Shown here: positions 53,607 through 62,059 of the stretch, in pieces
How positions within the stretch are numbered: position 1 is the stretch's first letter
Layout of the letters: each line of letters starts with the position of its first letter
Assembly (NCBI RefSeq): GCF_900162685.1
Contig: NZ_LT727828.1
Span: 2,452,588 to 2,516,587 of the forward strand
Reading direction: 5' to 3'
DNA length: 64,000 bases
From: Terribacillus halophilus
GTDB taxonomy: Bacteria; Bacillota; Bacilli; Bacillales; Amphibacillaceae
Position numbers and translations under genes: made by a program
Notes under the pieces: generated by a model
Seen by the model: only the letters and a program-made list of their open reading frames with translations
Database searches by the model: none
What the model was told of the DNA's origin: nothing

Positions 53607-54707
53607 CTAATCCAAATTAGCAAAAGCCTGCTGCAGATCTGCAATCAAATCTTCCGCATCTTCAATGCCGACTGAGAAACGAAGCAGCCGATTACAAATC
53701 CCTCTGGCTTCTCTCTCTTCAACAGGTATGTCAGCATGCGTCTGTGTTGTTGGATAAGTGATAAAGCTTTCAACCCCGCCAAGGCTCTCCGCAAATGTAA
53801 TCACGTTTAAGCTGCGGAGAAACGGATCAATCCAGCTGCTGTCCTGGACACGGAAGGAAAGCATCCCGCCTTTTCCTGCGTACAGCACATCCTTCACTTT
53901 TGGCTCTTCTTCGAGATAAGCAGCGATTTGCTCTGCATTGGATTGATGCTGACGCATTCGTAGCGGCAGTGTCTTCAAACCTCGAATGAGCAGCCAGGCA
54001 TCAAGCGGAGCTAGTACGGCACCTGCACCATTATGGAGCACCGCCAAACGATTGGATATTTCTGTTCCTTTGCTGACAACCAACCCAGCGAGTACATCAT
54101 TATGGCCGCCAATGTACTTGGTTGCACTATGAATAACAATGTCTGCCCCGTCTGCAATTGGCTGCTGTAAATAAGGCGTTAGGAATGTGTTGTCGACAAT
54201 CAGCAGCAGGTTATAGGTCTTAGCTAATTCGCTGTAAGCCGCGATTGAAAATTCCTGCATAAGCGGATTTGTGGGTGTTTCAAGGAAAATAGCTTTCGTA
54301 TTCGCTGTAATTGCAGCTGCTGTCTCTTCCACCGTCCGAAAAGGAGTATATATCGGCTTTATGTCGTATGCTTCTTCATAGAAATCAAACAGCCGGTATG
54401 TGCCGCCGTATATATCTTCCGGAACAAGAAGTTCATCGCCACTGCGAAATAATGATAAAACCAATTGAATGGCTGCCATTCCTGAACTGCATGCAAAGGC
54501 ACAATCACCTTTCTCCAGCTCAGCAAACCCTTCTTCAAGTACCGTTCTAGTTGGATTCTTCGTACGTGTATAGTCATAACCTGTTGATTCGCCAATACCC
54601 GGATGTGCATAAGCAGTTGATAAATACAATGGCGGATTTACTGCTCCTGTTGTCATGTCGCTGCGATTTCCTAATTGTACGAATGCGGTTTCCAAGTTGT
54701 TTTTCAT
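53607..54707 (-). CDS. metI: Cystathionine gamma-synthase / O-acetylhomoserine sulfhydrylase
   Basis: A 366-residue PLP enzyme. TTGAVNPPLYLSTAYAHPGI, GYDYTRTKNPTRTVLEEGFA, PEDIYGGTYRLFDF and the PLP Lys in IHSATKYIGGHNDVLAG are diagnostic of MetI. It joins an acylated homoserine with cysteine (or sulfide), feeding MetC. The ATG at 54707 follows AGGGTGAG. First gene of the operon, directly behind a SAM-I riboswitch and terminator. Confidence 0.94.
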   Translation of the reverse strand: MKNNLETAFVQLGNRSDMTTGAVNPPLYLSTAYAHPGIGESTGYDYTRTKNPTRTVLEEGFAELEKGDCAFACSSGMAAIQLVLSLFRSGDELLVPEDIYGGTYRLFDFYEEAYDIKPIYTPFRTVEETAAAITANTKAIFLETPTNPLMQEFSIAAYSELAKTYNLLLIVDNTFLTPYLQQPIADGADIVIHSATKYIGGHNDVLAGLVVSKGTEISNRLAVLHNGAGAVLAPLDAWLLIRGLKTLPLRMRQHQSNAEQIAAYLEEEPKVKDVLYAGKGGMLSFRVQDSSWIDPFLRSLNVITFAESLGGVESFITYPTTQTHADIPVEEREARGICNRLLRFSVGIEDAEDLIADLQQAFANLD

Positions 54708-54729
54708 CTTGCTTCTCACCCTTCTAATC

Positions 54730-54764
54730 AAAAAAAGAACCTTCTCCCAAAAGGAAGAAGGTTC
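54730..54764 (-). terminator. Riboswitch expression-platform terminator of metI
   Basis: On the minus strand GAACCTTCTTCC and GGGAGAAGGTTC pair, followed by seven T residues, between the S-box and metI. Confidence 0.92.
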
Positions 54765-54784
54765 AGTAATAACCGAATCAGCTT

Positions 54785-54883
54785 CTTATCTTTAAGGCAG
54801 ATACCTTTTGGATTTAGCACCGTGTCTCTTCGACTGGTTGCTGAGACATCACAGGGCCAATTCCCTCCGTCTCTCTTGATAAG
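54785..54883 (-). ncRNA. SAM-I (S-box) riboswitch controlling metI-metC-yxjG
   Basis: On the minus strand P1 CTTATC pairs with GATAAG (plus 54785-54790). Core elements follow in order: AAGAGAGACGGAGGGA, TTGGCCC, CTCAGCAACC, GGTGCTAAATCC. The aptamer is followed by a terminator. When SAM binds, transcription of the methionine operon should stop. Promoter: TTGACT, 16 bases, TAGAAT (plus 54914-54941). Confidence 0.96.
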
Positions 54884-54913
54884 AAAAAATATTTAATTTT
54901 TAATATTAAAGTT

Positions 54914-54941
54914 ATTCTAACATACAAAAAATAGCAGTCAA
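54914..54941 (-). promoter_or_regulatory. Sigma-A promoter of the metI operon
   Basis: On the minus strand TTGACT (plus 54936-54941) and TAGAAT (plus 54914-54919) with a 16-base spacer, about 30 bases before the S-box. Confidence 0.75.
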
Positions 54942-55033
54942 TATATTTTTAGAAATTTTCTGCCAAATAAACTTTTCTTTATTGATATTTTTAGCATCAT
55001 CTGGCAATTTCCTAAGTAAGTATGAAAAGAGGA

Positions 55034-55062
55034 TTGACAATCTATCGTTTTCCGTCTATTCT
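55034..55062 (+). promoter_or_regulatory. Sigma-A promoter of the amidohydrolase/ABC operon
   Basis: Perfect TTGACA at 55034-55039 and TATTCT at 55057-55062 with a 17-base spacer, just upstream of the second S-box. Confidence 0.88.
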
Positions 55063-55080
55063 GTTTCTTACAAATGATAT

Positions 55081-55189
55081 TTCTTATCAAGATTGGTGGA
55101 GGGAATGGCCCGTCGAAACCAAAGCAGCAGGCTGTAAACACCAGCACTGTGCTAATTCCAAGTGTGACATACACTGAAGATAAGAAGAG
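55081..55189 (+). ncRNA. SAM-I (S-box) riboswitch controlling the amidohydrolase/ABC operon
   Basis: P1 TTCTTATC (55081-55088) pairs with GATAAGAA (55179-55186). Inside are TTGGTGGAGGGAATGGCCC, GAAACCAAAGCAGC, the core GTGCTAATTCCA and a P4 hairpin AGTGT/ACACT. The AAC of the usual GCAAC joining region is changed to AGC, and its P3 partner reads CTGTGC, so pairing is kept. AAGAAGAG (55182-55189) can instead pair with CTCTTCTT (55212-55219), the antiterminator. This is a complete SAM-off switch. Confidence 0.93.
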
Positions 55190-55210
55190 CGGAATTGCGG
55201 CATCATCCCC

Positions 55211-55238
55211 CCTCTTCTTTCTGAAGAGGATTTTTTTT
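55211..55238 (+). terminator. Riboswitch expression-platform terminator
   Basis: CCTCTTC pairs with GAAGAGG around TTTCT, followed by A and eight T residues. Its 5' arm overlaps the antiterminator sequence. Confidence 0.92.
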
Positions 55239-55295
55239 GCGAACAATCCCGATTATTTTGATTGGATATATCAAGATTTTTATAGGAGGTAAAGA

Positions 55296-56492
55296 ATGGA
55301 AATGCACACAAAAAACCTAGCTGATGTACATATCGACTTAGAAAACGATTTTACGGAGGTTGTTGAATGGCGACGATACCTCCATCAGCATCCGGAATTA
55401 AGTTTTCAAGAAACCGAAACCGCCCGGTTTATTGCTGACAAACTCCGAAGTTTCGGCTACGAAGAAATAAAGACAAATGTTGGCGGATATGGAATTGTTG
55501 CCACGCTGACAGGAAAAACAGAGGGACCGACAATCGCCTTGCGAGCAGATTTTGATGCGCTGCCGATTGAAGACGAAAAAGATGTCCCTTATCGTTCCAA
55601 AGCAAACGGTGTTATGCATGCTTGCGGACATGATGGACATACCGCTGCGCTCCTCGGAACCGCTAAAGCACTTATTAATCAAAGAAACAGCCTTAAGGGG
55701 AAAGTAGTATTTTTATTCCAGCCAGCTGAAGAAGTGCCGCCAGGCGGGGCAAAAGCGATGATTGAAGATGGTGCACTTGAAGGTGTCGACTATGTGTATG
55801 GCGCTCACCTCAATTCTGCTTCCCCGGTAGGAAAAGTTAATGTTGGCGAAGGCTTCAAGATGGCTGCTGTCGATAAATTTGCAATTACCATTCAAGGAAA
55901 AGGCGGTCATGGCGCAGCGCCACAAGAAACGGTTGATCCCATCGTCATTGGCAGTGATATCGTCAGCGCCCTACAAAAAATTGTCAGCCGACGAGTCAGC
56001 CCGCTGGAATCTGCAGTCGTCACACTTGGGGTTTTCCAGTCCGGTCAAGCGTTCAACGTAATCCCAGATACCGCAACAATTGAGGGTACTGTCCGTACAT
56101 TCAATGCAGCTATCCGTCAGCAAGTACAAGAGCAAATTGAAGCAATTGTTGCCGGAATTACGAGCGGTTTTGGCGCAACGTATTCTATTGATTACTTGAA
56201 TGGTTATCCTGCTCTTTACAACCACCCAGAAGAAACCGCTTTGCTAAAGCAGCTATTTACGGAAGAGTTCGGGGAGGAACAAGTTATACCGTTTGAAACA
56301 GGCATGGGTGCAGAGGATTTTGCTTATTACTTACAAGAAAAGCCGGGCAGCTTTTTCAAAGTTGGCTCTCGCAATGAAGATACTAGCACGCACTTCCCGC
56401 ATCATCATCCGAAGTTTGACATTGATGAACGCGCACTGCTCATTACAGAAAAGGCATTTACAAAAATTGTATTCTCGTTATTAGGAAGCTAA
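55296..56492 (+). CDS. M20-family metal-dependent amidohydrolase
   Basis: A 398-residue M20D peptidase (hippurate/N-acyl-amino-acid hydrolase type). Metal and catalytic motifs are HACGHDGHTA near residue 108, PAEEVPPGGA near 144, GGHGAAPQETVDP in the dimerisation lid domain, TGMGAEDFAYYL, and a C-terminal HHHPKFDIDE supplying the last His. It removes acyl groups from amino acids, or cleaves dipeptides, in the cytoplasm. The start is an ATG after AGGAGG. It leads an operon with an oligopeptide-type importer and an S-box, so an N-acyl or peptidyl methionine-type substrate is likely; this is inference. Confidence 0.92.
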   Translation: MEMHTKNLADVHIDLENDFTEVVEWRRYLHQHPELSFQETETARFIADKLRSFGYEEIKTNVGGYGIVATLTGKTEGPTIALRADFDALPIEDEKDVPYRSKANGVMHACGHDGHTAALLGTAKALINQRNSLKGKVVFLFQPAEEVPPGGAKAMIEDGALEGVDYVYGAHLNSASPVGKVNVGEGFKMAAVDKFAITIQGKGGHGAAPQETVDPIVIGSDIVSALQKIVSRRVSPLESAVVTLGVFQSGQAFNVIPDTATIEGTVRTFNAAIRQQVQEQIEAIVAGITSGFGATYSIDYLNGYPALYNHPEETALLKQLFTEEFGEEQVIPFETGMGAEDFAYYLQEKPGSFFKVGSRNEDTSTHFPHHHPKFDIDERALLITEKAFTKIVFSLLGS

Positions 56493-56504
56493 GGAGGAAT
56501 TAAC

Positions 56505-58085
56505 TTGAAGAAACTCGCACTTATTTTATTCGGATTATTAGGAGCCATCGCGCTGTTCGGCTGCTCTAACAATTCCAGCAGCAGTTCGGCTGGCGGCAGC
56601 GGGGAACCTGTCGAAGGCGGCGACTTAAACGTTGCCATGGGCTCAGAACCTGACACTTTGGACTGGATGTATTCTGGTGAAAGTGCTACACGGAAAATCG
56701 GCTGGCATATATATGAAGGATTATTCGCCTTAGATAAAGAATATCAGGCTCGTCCGTTGCTAGCGGAAGATTATACAGTAAGTGATGACAAGAAAACCTA
56801 CACGATTACACTTCGTGATGGCCTCAAGTTCCATAACGGCCAAGATGTTACTGCAAATGACGCGAAAGCATCACTTGATCGCTGGACAAAGGTATCTTCT
56901 GTGGGAAAAATTGCGTCTAGCCACATCAATTCTATTGAAGCAACAGACGATAAAACGTTAGTTATTACGCTAAAAGACGTGTATACCTCTTTACTGACAG
57001 ACCTAGCCGCACCAAAAGCTTCAGCAATTATCATCCCATCTGATGTTGCCGAAGCAGCAGGTGAGCAGCCGCTGACAAATGAACAATTTATAGGTACTGG
57101 ACCATTCCAATTCGAGTCTTGGAAAAGCGGAAATGAGATTGTTCTCTCGAAGTTTGCAGACTACAAATCACGTGACGAAGAAGATTGGGGCGGTTTAACA
57201 GGTAAGAAAACAGCTTACCTGGATTCCATCCACTTCAAAGTAGTGAAAGATCCGCAAGTTATGCTCAATGGTTTGAAAACAGATTTGTATGATTATGTGC
57301 AATCCATCCCGCTTGATTTGTATGAAGTAGTCACTTCTACACCGAATGTGGAAGCTGTTACATCAAGTAATGGTTATTCCGTCATCACACCGGATAAGTC
57401 AGAAGCACCATTTGATGACTTAAAAGTCCGTCAAGCGCTCCACGCTGCTTTAGATAAAGAAGCAATGGCAAAAGCAACTTACGGGAACGATGATTTTTAT
57501 GAACTGGACGGTGCATTATTCACACCAGATCAAACCGCACTTTATTCAGATGAAAATATTGATAACTTTGCTGCCTTCGACGAAGAAGAAGCGAAAAAAC
57601 TGCTAGAAGAAAGCTCCTATGACGGCCAGCCAGTGAAGATTATCTTCTCTAATGACAACGCAGATTATGCGAAGATTGCTGAGATTGCTGAGCAACAGCT
57701 GGAAGCCGTTGGATTTACGGTAGAGCTGGAATCGTATGAATGGGCAACGTACTTGGAAAAATGGGGCGATGCGAAGAATTGGGATATGGTCGTTGTTGGC
57801 TGGTCGCCATTCTTCTCCCCGAACCAAGCTGGTATGGTAAGCCGCGAAAACAACAGCAGCGGCTGGTATCACAGTGATCGCTGGCAAGAACTTCTCGCAC
57901 AGTGGGGAACAGCAGATGAGGGTGAGCAGCAGCAGATTTTAGCTGAGCTCAACAAAACGCTTTATGAAGAACTTCCGTTTGAAAAAGTGACGAATATTTC
58001 TGCTTTGGACGCCCGCACGACAGATTTGCAGGGCTTTGACGAGTGGTATGGGCCTCGCTTCTGGAATACTTGGAAAACGAAGTAA
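56505..58085 (+). CDS. Peptide-type ABC transporter substrate-binding lipoprotein
   Basis: A 526-residue family 5 (DppA/OppA-like) binding protein with TTG start after AAGGAGG. The lipoprotein signal ends in LFGC (Cys20), followed by a Ser-rich linker. GSEPDTLDWMYSGESATRKI, YTITLRDGLKFHNGQDVTAN, GTGPFQFESWKSGNEIVLSK and DLKVRQALHAALDKEAMAKA are family landmarks. It captures the ligand outside the membrane for the two permeases that follow. It lies 12 bp after the amidohydrolase gene. A strong hairpin follows it, which may raise its level relative to the permeases. Confidence 0.93.
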   Translation: MKKLALILFGLLGAIALFGCSNNSSSSSAGGSGEPVEGGDLNVAMGSEPDTLDWMYSGESATRKIGWHIYEGLFALDKEYQARPLLAEDYTVSDDKKTYTITLRDGLKFHNGQDVTANDAKASLDRWTKVSSVGKIASSHINSIEATDDKTLVITLKDVYTSLLTDLAAPKASAIIIPSDVAEAAGEQPLTNEQFIGTGPFQFESWKSGNEIVLSKFADYKSRDEEDWGGLTGKKTAYLDSIHFKVVKDPQVMLNGLKTDLYDYVQSIPLDLYEVVTSTPNVEAVTSSNGYSVITPDKSEAPFDDLKVRQALHAALDKEAMAKATYGNDDFYELDGALFTPDQTALYSDENIDNFAAFDEEEAKKLLEESSYDGQPVKIIFSNDNADYAKIAEIAEQQLEAVGFTVELESYEWATYLEKWGDAKNWDMVVVGWSPFFSPNQAGMVSRENNSSGWYHSDRWQELLAQWGTADEGEQQQILAELNKTLYEELPFEKVTNISALDARTTDLQGFDEWYGPRFWNTWKTK

Positions 58086-58092
58086 TGCCTGC

Positions 58093-58127
58093 AGAGAATC
58101 GCCTGCGTTACATGCAGGCGATTCTCT
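58093..58127 (+). terminator. Intercistronic hairpin after the binding-protein gene
   Basis: AGAGAATCGCCTGC pairs with GCAGGCGATTCTCT (14 bp) around seven bases, followed by TCTATTTTTATTA. It probably acts as a partial terminator or mRNA stabiliser inside the operon. Confidence 0.75.
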
Positions 58128-58156
58128 TCTATTTTTATTAAAAGGAGTGTGGAAGC

Positions 58157-59104
58157 GTGCTCGGTTATACGATTCGCAGATGCTTATCTGTTATTCCGGT
58201 TATGTTTGTTGTGAGCATTATCGTTTTCTTACTTGTTCACCTAACACCTGGAAATCCTGCACACATTATTCTTGGAGAAGATGCATCCCCTGAAGCGGTA
58301 GCACAACTTGAAGAGCAGCTCGGGTTAAATGATCCATGGTATATTCAATTTTTTGATTGGCTGAAACAAGTCGTTACAGGTGATCTCGGTACGAGTGTCT
58401 TTTCTGCACAGCCGGTAACGGAATTGATCTTCTCCAATTTTGGTCCAACTTTCAGCTTGATGATCTTGTCACTTCTTTTCATCTTGGTTATCTCCATACC
58501 ATTAGCCATTTTGATCGTTTCTTTACGAAAAACCATTTTAGATCCTTTATTCACATCTGCATCGCTTCTAGGTGTGTCGGTGCCTGAATTTTGGCTAGCT
58601 ATCTTACTTGTACTTGGCCTCGGTGTATCAATTCCGATTTTCCCAGTAGCTGGCTATATGCCAATTGCAGAAGGATTTGGATCCTGGCTTTACCATTTAC
58701 TGCTGCCAGCATTTGTGTTAGCCATACTAGAAATCGGCATCATCGCTCGTATGCTTCGTGACAGCATGCTTGATTCTGTTAACCAGGATTATACGAAGAC
58801 TGCCCGAGCAAAGGGTGTTCGTGAACGCGATGTGTTAATGAAACATGTCTTTGCCAATGCCTTAATCCCAACAACAACTGTACTCGGTGCCACCGTTGCC
58901 GGTTTGCTTGGCGGAACAGTTATTATTGAGACACTCTTCACGATACCCGGAATTGGACAGCTGCTGATCGACTCCATCCATCGCCGCGATTATCCAGTGA
59001 TTCAAGGTGTGGTGTTGTTTATCGCTGCAATCTATGTATTGGTTAACTTAATTGTCGATCTGCTATATGCATTTTTAGATCCAAGAATCCGTTATGACGA
59101 ATAA
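58157..59104 (+). CDS. Peptide-type ABC permease, DppB-like
   Basis: A 315-residue permease with six helices. YTIRRCLSVIPVMFVVSIIV and LVHLTPGNPAHIILGEDASP are the usual N-terminus; the EAA-type coupling loop is in YTKTARAKGVRERDVLMKHV. GGTVIIETLFTIPGIGQLLI and a C-terminal DLLYAFLDPRIRYD are typical. It forms the channel with the next gene product. GTG-type start after AAGGAG. Confidence 0.93.
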   Translation: MLGYTIRRCLSVIPVMFVVSIIVFLLVHLTPGNPAHIILGEDASPEAVAQLEEQLGLNDPWYIQFFDWLKQVVTGDLGTSVFSAQPVTELIFSNFGPTFSLMILSLLFILVISIPLAILIVSLRKTILDPLFTSASLLGVSVPEFWLAILLVLGLGVSIPIFPVAGYMPIAEGFGSWLYHLLLPAFVLAILEIGIIARMLRDSMLDSVNQDYTKTARAKGVRERDVLMKHVFANALIPTTTVLGATVAGLLGGTVIIETLFTIPGIGQLLIDSIHRRDYPVIQGVVLFIAAIYVLVNLIVDLLYAFLDPRIRYDE

Positions 59105-59119
59105 GGAGGTACATAACCG

Positions 59120-59971
59120 ATGATGTCAAAAAAAAGGAATCTAATTGCTTTAGCTATTTTCTTATTAATAGCATTAGGGACAATTACAGCAAACTTATGG
59201 CTGCCACTCTCCCCTACCGCCATTGATGCAGAACAGCGACTGCTGTCACCATCTGCCGCTCACTGGTTTGGTACGGATGATTTTGGACGCGATATCTTTG
59301 CACGGGTTGTCGTCGCTGCCCGCGTTTCACTTGCTGTCGGCGTCATTGTAGCGATTGTCGCTACCGTGGTCGGTACATTGATTGGACTTATATCAGGCTA
59401 TTTCCGTAAAACGGATTTTATCCTCATGCGTATTGTAGATGGATTTCTTGCCTTCCCTGCCCTATTGCTGGCGTTAGCGCTAGTTGCAGCACTTGGCGGA
59501 AGTATTACGAATATCGTCATCGCATTGACTATCGCCTTTTTCCCAGTCATGTCACGTGTAGTCCGTTCAGCCGTATTGCAAATCAATAATGCGCAATATA
59601 TAGAAGCAGCCAAAACGACCGGAACAAATAACTTTGTCATCCTTTTTCGATATGTTTTGCCAAATGTACTTTCACCGATTATTGTGCAAAGTACCTTCAT
59701 CTTTGCTAAAGCAATATTGGCGGAAGCTGCGCTCAGCTTTCTTGGTGTCGGAGTTAATCCTTCCACACCAACATGGGGAAACATGCTGCAAGAGTCGCAA
59801 ATTTATATTACCATTGCGCCTTGGTTTTCAATCTTCCCAGGTGTTGCAATTGTCATTACGGTATTGTCATTGAATATACTCGGTGATGGACTTCGAGACG
59901 CTTTCGATCCACACAGCATGAAGAGAAAAAAGAAAAAACGCAAACCGAAACAAACAGCACCAGCTGCTTAA
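59120..59971 (+). CDS. Peptide-type ABC permease, DppC-like
   Basis: A 283-residue permease. HWFGTDDFGRDIFARVVVAA (the signature of DppC-type subunits), LIGLISGYFRKTDFILMRIV and the coupling loop YIEAAKTTGTNNFVILFRYV are present. ILAEAALSFLGVGVNPSTPT, followed by WGNMLQE, is conserved. The C-terminal tail is very basic (MKRKKKKRKPKQ). The start follows AAGGAGG, 15 bp after the DppB-like gene. Confidence 0.93.
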   Translation: MMSKKRNLIALAIFLLIALGTITANLWLPLSPTAIDAEQRLLSPSAAHWFGTDDFGRDIFARVVVAARVSLAVGVIVAIVATVVGTLIGLISGYFRKTDFILMRIVDGFLAFPALLLALALVAALGGSITNIVIALTIAFFPVMSRVVRSAVLQINNAQYIEAAKTTGTNNFVILFRYVLPNVLSPIIVQSTFIFAKAILAEAALSFLGVGVNPSTPTWGNMLQESQIYITIAPWFSIFPGVAIVITVLSLNILGDGLRDAFDPHSMKRKKKKRKPKQTAPAA

Positions 59972-59983
59972 GGGGGAATTACG

Positions 59984-60982
59984 ATGCTAGAAGTTAATGA
60001 TTTGCATGTACATTTGGAAACACCAGCTGGCCTCGTCAAAGCAGTTGATGGTGTCTCCTTCCGGCTTGAAGCTGGTCAAACAATTGGTATCGTCGGCGAA
60101 TCTGGCAGCGGAAAAAGCGTCCTTGCTCACTCGCTGACTAAGCTAAATCCCGAACCGCCGGCAACCTACCCAAAAGGAGAAATACTTTTCCAAGGGGAAA
60201 ACATTTTAACAATGAACAAACGCCGTCTGCGCAGTATGCGCGGGAATGAGATTGCAATGATCTTTCAAGATCCAATGTCGAGTTTAAACCCTGTTTTCAA
60301 GATTGGAAAACAGCTTATTGAAGCCATTCAAACGCATCAGAAGCTATCTAAAAAAGAAGCTCAGCAAAAAGCAATTGAATTGCTCACAGACGTAGGGATT
60401 CCCGACCCAGAACGCCGGATGCAAAGCTATCCGCATCAGTTTTCCGGCGGGATGCGGCAGCGCGTGCTCATCGCCATTGCATTGGCAGCCAGACCAAAGC
60501 TGCTCATTGCCGATGAGCCGACAACAGCCTTGGATGTAACGATTCAGGCACAGATTATTGAGCTGTTAAAATCCATCCAGCAAAAATACGGAACAGCGAT
60601 CATTATGATTACCCATGACCTTGGCGTGGTAGCCAATCTGGCTGATCGCATCCTCGTCATGTATGCCGGCAAAATTGTTGAATCCGCTAGTACAGCAGAT
60701 ATTTTTTATAAGACGGCGATGCCTTATACGTGGTCTTTGTTACGTTCCATCCCAAGACTTGATGCTGGTGCTTCGGAAAGACTGCTGCACATCGAAGGAC
60801 AGCCGCCAAATCTTATTGACCCGCCACAAGGCTGCAATTTTCATCCGCGCTGTCCATTTGCTAGAGACGCATGCCTCCAAGAAAATCCGCCGCTTGGTGA
60901 ACGCGGCCCGGGACACTTGGCCGCTTGCGTACTCAGCCAGCCGGAATTCGAGAAAGAAAAGAAAGGAGTGCTGCTGTCATGA
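59984..60982 (+). CDS. Peptide-type ABC ATPase, DppD-like
   Basis: A 332-residue ATPase: Walker A GESGSGKSV, Q-loop IFQDPMSSLNPVF, signature FSGGMRQRVLIAIALAARPK, Walker B LLIADEPTTALD and H-loop MITHDL. The C-terminal oligopeptide domain with CNFHPRCPFARDAC carries the Cys cluster that binds an iron-sulfur centre in some homologues. It powers the importer with the DppF-like subunit. It overlaps the next gene by four bases (ATGA). Confidence 0.94.
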   Translation: MLEVNDLHVHLETPAGLVKAVDGVSFRLEAGQTIGIVGESGSGKSVLAHSLTKLNPEPPATYPKGEILFQGENILTMNKRRLRSMRGNEIAMIFQDPMSSLNPVFKIGKQLIEAIQTHQKLSKKEAQQKAIELLTDVGIPDPERRMQSYPHQFSGGMRQRVLIAIALAARPKLLIADEPTTALDVTIQAQIIELLKSIQQKYGTAIIMITHDLGVVANLADRILVMYAGKIVESASTADIFYKTAMPYTWSLLRSIPRLDAGASERLLHIEGQPPNLIDPPQGCNFHPRCPFARDACLQENPPLGERGPGHLAACVLSQPEFEKEKKGVLLS

Positions 60983-61980
60983 CCGCGTTATTGGAAATTA
61001 AAGATTTGCACGTACATTTCCCTATCAAAAATGGCACATTCCAGAAGAAGACAGGCAAAGTGAAAGCGTTGAATGGGATTGATTTGGCCGTAAACAAAGG
61101 AGAAGTATTGGGAATCGTCGGAGAGTCAGGCTGTGGGAAAAGCACTTTAGCCAGAAGCATTGTTGGGTTGCAAAAGCCTACTTCCGGCGACATCCTTTTC
61201 AACGGAGAGGCATATACCGACGCATCCGCCAAGGAAATTTACGAGTTGCGCCGCAATATGCAAATGGTCTTTCAGGATCCCTATACAAGCTTGAATCCGC
61301 GGATGAAAGTGAGCGATAGCATAGCCGCTCCGCTGAAGGCATATAAACAAACGAAGAATCTAGAATCTCGTGTCAAAGAACTGATGGAGCTTGTTGGATT
61401 AAATCCAGATATGCATTATAATCGGCTGCCGCATGAATTTTCAGGTGGTCAGCGCCAGCGCATTGGAATAGCACGTGCTATAGCGCTTGAACCAAAGTTA
61501 ATTGTATGCGATGAACCAGTCAGCGCATTAGATGTTTCCGTTCAAGCTCAAGTAATCAATCTATTTCAGGATTTGCAGAAGAAACTAAATCTGACTTATG
61601 TATTTATCGCGCATGATTTATCAGTCATCAATCACATCGCCGATCGAGTTGCAGTTATGTATCTCGGAAAAGTGATGGAAAAATCTAATCGGGAAACATT
61701 CCAGGCACACGCCCAGCACCCATATACGAATGCACTGCTATCAGCTGTACCATTGCCTGATCCAGACAAGGAACGAACGCGCGAACGGATTGTGCTAAAA
61801 GGCGAGCTTCCTTCCCCAGCCAATCCGCCATCCGGCTGCGTGTTTCATACACGCTGTCCGAAAGCGACAGAATTTTGCAAGACAAATATACCTGTGCCGG
61901 AAGAACGAGGCGTACCCGGACAGGAAGTTGCCTGCTTTTATCCTGTTGGTGAGGAAGAAAAAGTGAGGATTACATTATGA
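60979..61980 (+). CDS. Peptide-type ABC ATPase, DppF-like
   Basis: A 333-residue ATPase from the ATG at 60979, after AAAGGAG. Walker A GESGCGKST, Q-loop VFQDPYTSLNPRM, signature FSGGQRQRIGIARAIALEPK, Walker B LIVCDEPVSALDVS and H-loop IAHDL. The C-terminal region holds VFHTRCPKATEFC. Last gene of the importer operon; a strong terminator follows. Confidence 0.94.
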   Translation: MTALLEIKDLHVHFPIKNGTFQKKTGKVKALNGIDLAVNKGEVLGIVGESGCGKSTLARSIVGLQKPTSGDILFNGEAYTDASAKEIYELRRNMQMVFQDPYTSLNPRMKVSDSIAAPLKAYKQTKNLESRVKELMELVGLNPDMHYNRLPHEFSGGQRQRIGIARAIALEPKLIVCDEPVSALDVSVQAQVINLFQDLQKKLNLTYVFIAHDLSVINHIADRVAVMYLGKVMEKSNRETFQAHAQHPYTNALLSAVPLPDPDKERTRERIVLKGELPSPANPPSGCVFHTRCPKATEFCKTNIPVPEERGVPGQEVACFYPVGEEEKVRITL

Positions 61981-61981
61981 T

Positions 61982-62011
61982 AAAAGCAGCCTGTTTTGGC
62001 AGGCTGCTTTT
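61982..62011 (+). terminator. Terminator of the amidohydrolase/ABC operon
   Basis: AAAAGCAGCCTG and CAGGCTGCTTTT pair as a 12-bp stem around TTTTGG, starting two bases after the last stop codon. Confidence 0.93.
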
Positions 62012-62059
62012 CGTCTATCTACTTAGTAATCTGTGAAATTTCACCCTGCTTGAGCGACT

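Noticed and set aside
54938-55246. 102-codon minus-strand frame across the second S-box
   Set aside because: It spans the riboswitch and both terminator arms and has no ribosome site.
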